NCBI GenBank assembly: GCA_021792795.1
Contig: JAJYUB010000004.1
Coordinates: 1 to 64,000, forward strand
DNA: 64,000 nucleotides
Source of the DNA: Acidobacteriota bacterium
Lineage (GTDB): Bacteria > Acidobacteriota > Terriglobia > Terriglobales > Acidobacteriaceae
Direction of reading: 5' to 3'
Numbering within the stretch: the stretch's first letter is position 1; each line of letters starts with the position of its first letter. The translations under genes and the position numbers were made by a program. Below the pieces are notes generated by a model. That model was given only the letters and a program-made list of their open reading frames with translations, ran no database searches and was not told the DNA's origin. Shown here one piece after another: positions 9,073 through 15,616 of the stretch.

Positions 9073-9374
9073 ACACTGACCGATGCGCAAAGAACTTTCA
9101 AATTTGGCACATCGCAACAGAATACTGAACGTGCCCCATGGTTTCGGCAGATCGACCTGTCGCTTTTCAAGGCATTTCGAACGTCGAACATTTGGATCGC
9201 AGGATTTCAAGTTACGCGTAGATGCCTTCAATGCGTTCAATATTTCCAGTTATTCAGGTCCGGGTAACTATATAGGATAGGCAGCATAGGATAGGCAGCA
9301 GCAGGTACGGCCTGATTAACGGAACTGCGTCTCCAGCGCGGCAGATCCAGATATCGGCCGTCTATCAGTTTTAG
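9073..9374 (+). pseudogene. Remnant of a TonB-dependent receptor C-terminus
   Basis: Three frames together give the C-terminal signature of the large carbohydrate TonB receptors of Acidobacteriota. FGTSQQNTERAPWFRQIDLS and LFKAFRTSN are in the frame of 8941, then FKLRVDAFNAFNISS and GPGNYIG in the frame of 9083, then INGTASPARQIQISAVYQF followed by TAG at 9372-9374, the aromatic-ended last strand. A 14-bp tandem duplication (9273-9286 and 9287-9300) sits at one frame break. The N-terminal 900 or so residues are missing, so this is a decayed end left by a deletion, next to the intact ROK kinase. Confidence 0.72.
9273..9300. repeat. 14-bp tandem duplication
   Basis: ATAGGATAGGCAGC occurs twice in direct succession (9273-9286, 9287-9300) inside the TonB receptor remnant. 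Fourteen is not a multiple of three, so it shifts the frame and may be one of the inactivating events. Confidence 0.85.
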
Positions 9375-9389
9375 TACCGTGATGGCTAA

Positions 9390-9584
9390 ATGAGTAATTC
9401 ATTTTCCGGCGCGCCGCAAAAGAAATGCGTGCCGCGCATTTCTCTGGATGGGTCCCAGACAAGGAACTGGCGGATCGACTGGGACTGGCTGTCGAAGGCG
9501 AACAAACTGGAGTTGACCTTGACGGCGATGCCAAACCCCGGAGCGGGCGAGATGCCGCCTTCCTATCCTCCTGCGTCGAAGTAG
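9390..9584 (+). pseudogene. Possible C-terminal remnant of a GH92-like glycosidase
   Basis: A short frame reads CVPRISLDGSQTRNW, then SKANKLELTLTAMPNPGAGE and MPPSYPPAS before TAG at 9582. This resembles the C-terminal beta domain of family 92 alpha-mannosidases, where a residue pair N/D-G, a strand ending LxLTL and a PN...W...PPS tail are usual. Nothing upstream extends it. The resemblance is from memory of the family pattern, and a chance reading frame is possible. The minus strand of the same stretch also reads protein-like, so the strand is not certain. Confidence 0.3.
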
Positions 9585-10090
9585 AGGGCGGAGAAGAGTG
9601 AGAGCGGCGCTTCCTCCACGCCACTGACGGCCCAAGACGGCGGATGGCATCGTGGAATTCGGCAGCAACCACCTTGCATTCAGCCGATTCAATCACTGAC
9701 GAAGATCCAGTTTGGGACCGCGTAATCGGTGGCTCAACCTACAGATTCGTCACCCCAACGGACTGACGCAGCAGTCAGCGGCCCCGCGCGGCCTCCGCTG
9801 ACAGCGGGGGCGAGCTTTCAAAGAGCGTGATGCCGCTCACAGACCGGCCGCAGGTTCTCCAGTACAAAGAAATCGACGACAATCGAAATTCACTTCGCAG
9901 CGCCTGTCAACGCCGAAATGGTCTCAGCGAGGCAGTAGAGCGAGCCGTAAAACTGTATTCCAACCTGGAGCACGCCGGGAGGAGTCATGGCCGTTTGTCA
10001 ATTGCCCCCCGCTGCCTTCGGACGACAAGCGTTGGCGGACCGTCAACGGAACCCGGATGGAAATCATCCGGATGAGAGGAGACGAAACGG
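9585..10090. other. Intergenic stretch without a recognisable gene
   Basis: About 500 bases after the decayed receptor region. I find no frame with family motifs on either strand. It ends in a good ribosome binding site (GAGGAGA) for the hydrogenase-type protease. Confidence 0.5.
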
Positions 10091-10609
10091 ATGACTTCCG
10101 CTTTAATTTTGGCATGTGGCAACCCCCTGCGCGGGGACGATGGTCTTGGCGGCTGGATGGCTGCAAAGGCGCAGAAACAATTTGCCAGTTCCCAGGTAGA
10201 GGTGGTGGCATCGCGCCAGTTCACACCGGAGATGGCGCAGCCCATCAGTACGGCTGACACGGTGATCTTTCTCGACTGCTCGGCGACATCGGCGCCGGGC
10301 CAGATTTCTCTGCGGATTGTTGAAGCAACCGCCAAGCCTGCGCGCATGATGACCCATCACATGAGCCCAGCCGCTTTGCTCTGGATGTCCCGGGACCTAT
10401 ACGGAAGAATTCCCCGGCGGGCTTATCTCATCACAGTGGGTGGAGAGTCGTTCAAGATGGAGGAGCGTCTCAGCGATACGGTCCGCGGGGCTGCGCCCGC
10501 AGTGCTCGCCATCGTCGAGGAAATCGTGCAAGCCGCGAACGGCCAGCGCTGGAATCTGCCTGGCTCGGAACTTGCCTTTGAGGACGCCGCTGAATTGGCG
10601 CACGTTTGA
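10091..10609 (+). CDS. Hydrogenase maturation protease (HyaD/HycI family)
   Basis: 172-residue peptidase of the family that clips the C-terminus of the large subunit of NiFe hydrogenases after nickel insertion. The N-terminal ACGNPLRGDDGLG is the family signature with the first metal-binding acidic residues. The second block (VIFLDCSAT) keeps the next acidic position, and THHMSPAALLW gives the conserved histidine. GAGGAGA lies about 10 bases before the ATG. No hydrogenase subunits are nearby, so the partner is elsewhere in the genome or the protease has another role. tRNA-Gly follows 16 bases after its stop. Confidence 0.8.
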   Translation: MTSALILACGNPLRGDDGLGGWMAAKAQKQFASSQVEVVASRQFTPEMAQPISTADTVIFLDCSATSAPGQISLRIVEATAKPARMMTHHMSPAALLWMSRDLYGRIPRRAYLITVGGESFKMEERLSDTVRGAAPAVLAIVEEIVQAANGQRWNLPGSELAFEDAAELAHV

Positions 10610-10625
10610 TAGACTGAGCAGGCGG

Positions 10626-10700
10626 GCGGGAGTAGCTCAATGGTAGAGTAGCGGCTTCCCAAGCCGTTGGTTGCGGGTTCGATCCCCGTCTCCCGCTCCA
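10626..10700 (+). tRNA. tRNA-Gly, anticodon CCC
   Basis: 75-base gene with encoded CCA. Acceptor stem GCGGGAG pairs with CTCCCGC, the D-arm is GCTC...GAGT, the anticodon arm GCGGC-TTCCCAA-GCCGT gives anticodon CCC, and the T-arm is GCGGG-TTCGATC-CCCGT. It reads GGG codons. Confidence 0.95.
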
Positions 10701-10796
10701 GGATGAGATCCAGCATCCGTCGTTCCTGCCACAACAAAATTCCAGGTCTGTCGGAAACGCGAGGCTCGCTTGAATGGCGGCACGATGCGGCCTGCG

Positions 10797-11756
10797 TCAT
10801 CCAATATGGGCCAGAGGTTTGACGGCAAAGGGGAGCATCGGCCTTGCGGTTGGAACTGGGGATTTCCGCGCCGCTTTCGATGGGGTCCCGCTTGGCACCA
10901 ATGGCGTGGGCTTCGCCGGTTTGTCTGGAGGGCCTGCTTGGGGACCTGTGCTATTCCGCAGTGTCCCGATGTTCGCCTCGCCAGGCGGCTTGGCGGCTGC
11001 CGCACTCGCTGCCGGGGACGATGCATCCAGCCATTGCACAATCAGCGAGACGCGCCGGTTGGATGGGTCGAGAGGGTTCGACGGCACCCGCAGCATCTGG
11101 TCTGCATATCCACGCACCTGCGAAATCTGGTTCGGCCCAACCCCACCCTGTTGCAGCAGCCGACGCGCGGAGTTCGCCCGGTCCGCCGACAGTTCCCAGT
11201 TGGTATAGCCGCCGCCGCCGCCGACATAGGGCTGCGCATCGGTGTGTCCCTCGATCAGCAATCGGTTCGGCAGCACCTTCAACTGGCCCGAGAGCAGGTT
11301 GAGCAGCTTCACGCCGCTCGGGCTCAGCCTCGCGCTCCCACTTTCAAAGAACGTGCCCCCTTTGTCCTCAATCAAGTCGATCCTGAGCCCTTCGCTTGTG
11401 ATCGTGATCTCAATCTGCTTGGAAAGTTTGCTCAGGTCGGTCTGCTTCAGGATCGCCTTTTCAATCTGGTCTTTTAGTTTTTCGACATTCTTCTGGTCGA
11501 TCGAGATGCTCTTATTGCTGCCCTGAATTGTGGTGCCCGTTTCTCGCCCACCGCTCTTCGGATCGTTAAAATACCCGGCGACGGCCTTCTTGATTTGAGG
11601 CGTGGAATTCATGAGCCAGAGGACGATGAACAGCGACATCATCGCGGTGACGAAGTCGGCATAGGCGACTTTCCATGCGCCCCCGTGGTGGCCGCCGTGC
11701 GAGACCTTCTTCTTGATGACGACGAACGGTCGAACGGTCTTTCGATCTGCTGCCAT
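10797..11756 (-). CDS. motB: Flagellar stator protein MotB (first set)
   Basis: 319-residue stator subunit. One transmembrane helix near residues 17-40 carries the proton-binding aspartate (YADFVTAMM), and a C-terminal OmpA-like domain anchors the stator to peptidoglycan (IEGHTDAQPY, then LSADRANSARRLL). The ATG at 11756 is chosen because the upstream in-frame codons read as the tail of motA in another frame, and MAADRK fits the family start. A proline/alanine-rich tail of about 60 residues follows the OmpA fold. It is the third gene of dgc-motA-motB, 11 bases after motA. Confidence 0.92.
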   Translation of the reverse strand: MAADRKTVRPFVVIKKKVSHGGHHGGAWKVAYADFVTAMMSLFIVLWLMNSTPQIKKAVAGYFNDPKSGGRETGTTIQGSNKSISIDQKNVEKLKDQIEKAILKQTDLSKLSKQIEITITSEGLRIDLIEDKGGTFFESGSARLSPSGVKLLNLLSGQLKVLPNRLLIEGHTDAQPYVGGGGGYTNWELSADRANSARRLLQQGGVGPNQISQVRGYADQMLRVPSNPLDPSNRRVSLIVQWLDASSPAASAAAAKPPGEANIGTLRNSTGPQAGPPDKPAKPTPLVPSGTPSKAARKSPVPTARPMLPFAVKPLAHIG

Positions 11757-11767
11757 GGTCAGGTTTC

Positions 11768-12676
11768 CTATGCTGCGTTGCCGCCCGCGGGTTTGGCCTC
11801 TGCCTCGGGGCCCGCCGCCGCTGCCGAGGGCTTCCTGCATCCCTTCTCCATCTCGTCGAAGGAGGGCCGGACGCGCTCTGGAATCGCGCGCCTGCCCATC
11901 TCAATGGCCAGGATCGGGGCCAATCCCTTCAGGAATGCAAGGATGATGACGCGCAGCACATGCAGGTAGGAGTTGTGCTCATCGGCCCCCTTGGCCATGC
12001 TGGAGGCCAACGGCCCGACCAGGCCATAGCACATCAAAATTCCCAAAAACGTGCCCACCAGGGCGGCGGCGACCTTTCTGCCAATTTCCTCCGGCGGGCC
12101 ACCCAGCGAGCCCATGGTGATGACCACGCCGAGGACCGCGGCGACGATTCCCAGCCCTGGCAACGCGTCGGCCACGGTGGTCAGCGCCTGGATCGGCTGC
12201 AGCGTCTCGTGGTGCGCCACCTCCATATCGAGTTCCATCATCTGGTCCATATCGAAGGGATCGACGCCGCCGGTAATTGCCGTGCGCAGCGTGTCGCACA
12301 CGAACGCCCGGGAGTGATGATCTTTCAGGAACTCCGGATACTTCTTGAAGATTTCGCTGGCGGCGGGCTTCTCGACGTCATCCTCGATCCCTGTCAGGCC
12401 GGTCTTGCGGACCTTATTGAACAGATCGAACATCATCTTCAGGGTCTCCAGGTATCGCGCCTTGCTGAACTTCGAGGGACCCAGCACGCCGAGAACGCCT
12501 GCGATCATGGCCTTGATAATGTAGACCGGATTGGCGATCAGGATCGTGCCCAAGGCGGCGCCCGCAATGGTCAACAGCTCCGCGGGTTGCAGAAGGACCA
12601 GAATATGCCCCTTCTCCATCAGAAACCCGCCAATCACAGCCCCGAAAACGACGACAATTCCTATGATCGGAAGCAT
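11768..12676 (-). CDS. motA: Flagellar stator protein MotA (first set)
   Basis: 302-residue inner-membrane stator subunit with four hydrophobic segments. It starts MLPIIGIVVVFGAVIGG and contains the conserved cytoplasmic loop and the TM3/TM4 pair (DALPGLGIVAAVLGVV, LVGTFLGILMCYGLVGPL), with the conserved prolines that couple proton flow to torque on FliG. The start ATG overlaps the stop of the upstream GGDEF-like gene (TAATG), so the two are translationally coupled. It differs clearly from the second MotA at 56762-57535. Confidence 0.93.
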   Translation of the reverse strand: MLPIIGIVVVFGAVIGGFLMEKGHILVLLQPAELLTIAGAALGTILIANPVYIIKAMIAGVLGVLGPSKFSKARYLETLKMMFDLFNKVRKTGLTGIEDDVEKPAASEIFKKYPEFLKDHHSRAFVCDTLRTAITGGVDPFDMDQMMELDMEVAHHETLQPIQALTTVADALPGLGIVAAVLGVVITMGSLGGPPEEIGRKVAAALVGTFLGILMCYGLVGPLASSMAKGADEHNSYLHVLRVIILAFLKGLAPILAIEMGRRAIPERVRPSFDEMEKGCRKPSAAAAGPEAEAKPAGGNAA

Positions 12677-13638
12677 TACTCTCCCCTCGCCTCGGTGACG
12701 TGGTTGCCGCCCGCATACTGGCTGGCCCGCATGGCCTGGCGCGCGCGCTCCAGCAGGCACTGCAACGTGTCCGCGTCAGTCGCATGGCTGGCCCCAATAC
12801 TCACGGTCAGGCCGATCCGGTCGCCCCACCAGCGAAAATCCACGGTGCGGGCAAGTCCGGCCAGCCGCCTGGCATGCTCACCCAAAAGCTTTGCCGTGCG
12901 CTCGTGCGCAATCACCAGAAACTCGTCATCGCCCCAACGTCCAATGGTCTCCGCGGGTTTCATCTGACGCAGCAGGGTCTCCTGCACCGATTGCAACATC
13001 GCTTCGCATGCTTCCCGGCCGTGGGTTTTGCGCAGCAATTTCGCCTGATCGACCGTGATCCACAGCAGGCCAAACGGCATGCCGCTGGTGCTCCACTGGT
13101 GATGCGCGGCGTCCAACCGCTCCTCCATGTCCGTCTGGCTGGCTTCGACACCCGCGCCATCGCCGCTCTCTCCACGAGGCAGGCAATCCACCTCTTCCAC
13201 CGGATAAAACAACAGGACGGCGCCCATTTGCAGACCTTGCGAATCCCCCAGCGCAACCTTGCGCAGCATTCCCGGCACCCGATGTCCCAATTTGTGGCGC
13301 ATGGAGACCAGGGTCGGCCGTTCCAGCAGCGGATCGTCCGCCGGCCCTGTTCGCTGCGCCGGCGGTCGAGTGGAAGAGATCGAGGTCGCACCGGCGCTGC
13401 CGGCCAACATACCGCTTCGGCCTGTCTCTGTGCGTGCAACCACTTGGCCCCTGTACTGCCGATCGACGCGAAACAAGTCCTCCGGGCACTTCATGCGGAC
13501 GACATCTTCCGCCGCGTATCCCGTCAGAACGGCCGCAGCCTTGTTCCAATGCAACACGTTCGATCGCTCATCGAGCACGGCGATCCCTTCTTCCATCAGA
13601 TCAAGGGTCGCCACGAGCATCGCCACACGATCATCCAT
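12676..13638 (-). CDS. PAS + degenerate GGDEF signalling protein
   Basis: 320-residue cytoplasmic protein. An N-terminal PAS-like domain (residues about 1-60, with GIAVLDERSNVLHWN and LTGYAAEDVV) is followed by a variable linker and a GGDEF-type domain at about 180-310. The signature reads RWGDDEF instead of RYGGDEF, so the second glycine is aspartate, and the inhibitory site RxxD is replaced by KPAE. Diguanylate cyclase activity is therefore doubtful; it may only bind nucleotide. Its stop overlaps the motA start. The start at 13638 is preferred over 13707 because a sigma-28 promoter lies at 13680-13706. Its place at the head of the stator operon suggests control of motor output (inference). 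Confidence 0.8.
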   Translation of the reverse strand: MDDRVAMLVATLDLMEEGIAVLDERSNVLHWNKAAAVLTGYAAEDVVRMKCPEDLFRVDRQYRGQVVARTETGRSGMLAGSAGATSISSTRPPAQRTGPADDPLLERPTLVSMRHKLGHRVPGMLRKVALGDSQGLQMGAVLLFYPVEEVDCLPRGESGDGAGVEASQTDMEERLDAAHHQWSTSGMPFGLLWITVDQAKLLRKTHGREACEAMLQSVQETLLRQMKPAETIGRWGDDEFLVIAHERTAKLLGEHARRLAGLARTVDFRWWGDRIGLTVSIGASHATDADTLQCLLERARQAMRASQYAGGNHVTEARGE

Positions 13639-13679
13639 ATCTGCCGAACCTTGGAGACTCTGGAACTCCCATAGACTGC

Positions 13680-13706
13680 TTATCGACCGACTTCGTGCCG
13701 ACTTCA
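13680..13706 (-). promoter_or_regulatory. Sigma-28 promoter for the dgc-motA-motB operon
   Basis: On the minus strand: TGAAGTCG-N11-GTCGATAA, against the FliA consensus TAAAGTTT-N11-GCCGATAA. The -10 box matches 7 of 8 and the -35 box 5 of 8, with exact spacing. The -10 box ends 41 bases before the ATG at 13638. Confidence 0.65.
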
Positions 13707-14293
13707 CGGCAAGGGGCGCACGGCTTTGGCCGGCAGCGCCCGTTTTTCGCTGCTGAGTGAGAATGTGCTATGGACAGCATCCTGGAGAAAGCGAGGACTG
13801 CCGTAGGACGCGGACATCGGCGACAGCAGATACTGTGGACTCGGACTCCAGGGCAAGCCGCCGCGCGGTGAAAGTTGCTCCGGTGAGCAACAGGGTCAGC
13901 CGCGTCGCCGCGATCGGCCCTGTCGGAATGACCGCGGGCCTCGACGGGAAGAATCTGTTGCATCTCCACGCGCAGATCTGCGCACAAATTGCGGGCGTTT
14001 CGAGGCACTCCGGCGGACCGCGGCCTTCCGCTAACGTTTCAATACAATCAGCCGATAGTCAGGACATACGCAGGTGAAATCCGCGGGTCGATGCCGATAT
14101 GGCCGTGTTCCATGCCGAACTTGCCGCGCCCTCCAGAGCGCCCGCGGAGACGGCGGGAAATGGCGGATGGAGAGCGGCAGGTTGCAGAGTTTGCAACGGC
14201 GACAGGTTTCCAGATCGTTTGGGCCCGCCGAGGTTGGACAACGAAGCATGAATCTCCGGCCTGAAGACCGAAGGAACGACGCGCAAGGGAGAC
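13707..14293. other. Intergenic region between divergent motility operons
   Basis: About 590 bases between the leftward stator operon and the rightward chemotaxis operon. It carries the two divergent sigma-28 promoters at its ends and a long leader (236 bases) before cheX. I find no protein-coding frame with family features here. Confidence 0.6.
14032..14058 (+). promoter_or_regulatory. Sigma-28 promoter for the cheX-to-cheR operon
   Basis: TAACGTTT-N11-GCCGATAG. Both boxes match the FliA consensus in 7 of 8 positions with exact 11-base spacing, the best such site in the window together with that of fliC. It lies 235 bases before the cheX ATG. Confidence 0.8.
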
Positions 14294-14827
14294 ATGATGG
14301 ACGGTCCGAAGCGGGAGGAGTTGTATGAGGCGGTATGTCGAGCCACCGAGCAGGTTTTTGCCACCATGCTGAATCTGGAGATCGAAGCGGGCCCGCTCGT
14401 ATTCGAGCATGGCTTTCCCGGGCATTTCGACGGAGTCATGTCGTTTGTCGGCATGGCGGGCGCGTGGCTGGGGACTGGCAGCCTTTTCTGCAGCGCGGCC
14501 TGCGCCCGCCGGATTGCCTCCAGTTTCCTGATGATGGAGTTTTCAACCGTCGATGCGGAGGTGTTGGACGCGATGGGCGAACTGACCAACATCATCATAG
14601 GCAACGTCAAAGGGGCCATCGAGCAATCTGTGGGCCCCATGGCATTGAGCACGCCGACATCGATCGTGGGCCGCGATCTGACCGCTCATTCGCTGGGCCG
14701 GTACAAATGGACGGTCGTCAGCTTCCAATGCGGGGACGAGCGGCTGGACGTCATGATGCATCTGGTCCCACGGTCTCAGCCGGACCCGGAGATGGAATTA
14801 CGGAGGAAAGCGCTCGCGCGATCGTGA
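14294..14827 (+). CDS. cheX: CheX-like chemotaxis phosphatase
   Basis: 177-residue CheC/CheX/FliY-family protein, expected to remove the phosphate from CheY-P. The active-site helix appears as MGELTNIIIGNVKG, with the E-x-x-N pattern of this phosphatase family; one such helix is seen, as in CheX. It is the first gene of the chemotaxis operon, directly before cheY, which fits a CheY-P phosphatase in an organism without a visible cheZ. The start could be this ATG or the next codon (MMD/MDG). Confidence 0.8.
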   Translation: MMDGPKREELYEAVCRATEQVFATMLNLEIEAGPLVFEHGFPGHFDGVMSFVGMAGAWLGTGSLFCSAACARRIASSFLMMEFSTVDAEVLDAMGELTNIIIGNVKGAIEQSVGPMALSTPTSIVGRDLTAHSLGRYKWTVVSFQCGDERLDVMMHLVPRSQPDPEMELRRKALARS

Positions 14828-14933
14828 CAGCGTTGGCCGGACAAGGGGCCGGCCGAGAGAAAGGATGTTCCTGTTTCAATTTTTAACAGGGCAAGTCTAG
14901 AAAATTCTGAAAGGACAACAGGGCGCGAATCGT

Positions 14934-15308
14934 ATGTCGAAGGCGATGGTAGTAGACGACTCACGCACAATTCGAATCATTCTGACGAAGATGTTGTCGG
15001 AGTTGGGCCTCGAGGTTTGCCCGGCGGGCGATGGAAAAGAGGCGCTGGAAGTGGCGGAGCGCGAAAAGGGGGCATTTTCCGTGATCATGGCGGATTGGAA
15101 CATGCCGGAAATGAATGGGCTGGAACTTGTCAAGCGGCTGCGGTCCGATCCGCGTCTGGCTTCCGTTCCCATCGTAATGATCACCACCGAAACCGAGACG
15201 CGCCAGGTGATGGCGGCGCTGGAGGCGGGGGCGAATGAATACGTGATGAAGCCCTTTAGCAGAGACATCATTGCCGATAAGTTGCGGCTGCTGGGGGTGA
15301 TCGCGTAG
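14934..15308 (+). CDS. cheY: Chemotaxis response regulator CheY
   Basis: 124-residue single receiver domain. It has the acidic pair D8-D9, phospho-acceptor D54 (MADWNMP), T84 and K106 (VMKPF), the full set for Mg-dependent phosphorylation by CheA. CheY-P would bind FliM at the motor switch. It sits between cheX and cheA, and AAAGGAC upstream is a reasonable ribosome binding site. Confidence 0.93.
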   Translation: MSKAMVVDDSRTIRIILTKMLSELGLEVCPAGDGKEALEVAEREKGAFSVIMADWNMPEMNGLELVKRLRSDPRLASVPIVMITTETETRQVMAALEAGANEYVMKPFSRDIIADKLRLLGVIA

Positions 15309-15616
15309 AACCGCGCGCCCTTCCCCCTCCGATTGCCTTGCCGGGACACGTTGCGACGCCGGGAACTCGTATTCCGCAAGGAAAACTAAAAGGCCCGCCG
15401 CATAAGCCGATGACCAGGATCCAGGCGCCTATGTGCGAGGACAGCAAACCGCTCTTTCCCAATCTGGGGGAGGGCTGCGGCGCCGGGTCCGCATGAAGTT
15501 TCGAGGATCGATCTCCGTCGAGGAATGCCGTGGCAACCGCGGTCACCATCCGATCGGAATGCCGATTCCGGCGGCCATTTTCCCGCGGCCGGAAGTCGGC
15601 AAAAGGAGAGGGTTTG

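Noticed and set aside
13757-14077. 106-codon frame between the divergent motility operons
   Set aside because: It overlaps the sigma-28 promoter of the chemotaxis operon, has no ribosome binding site and no known motifs.
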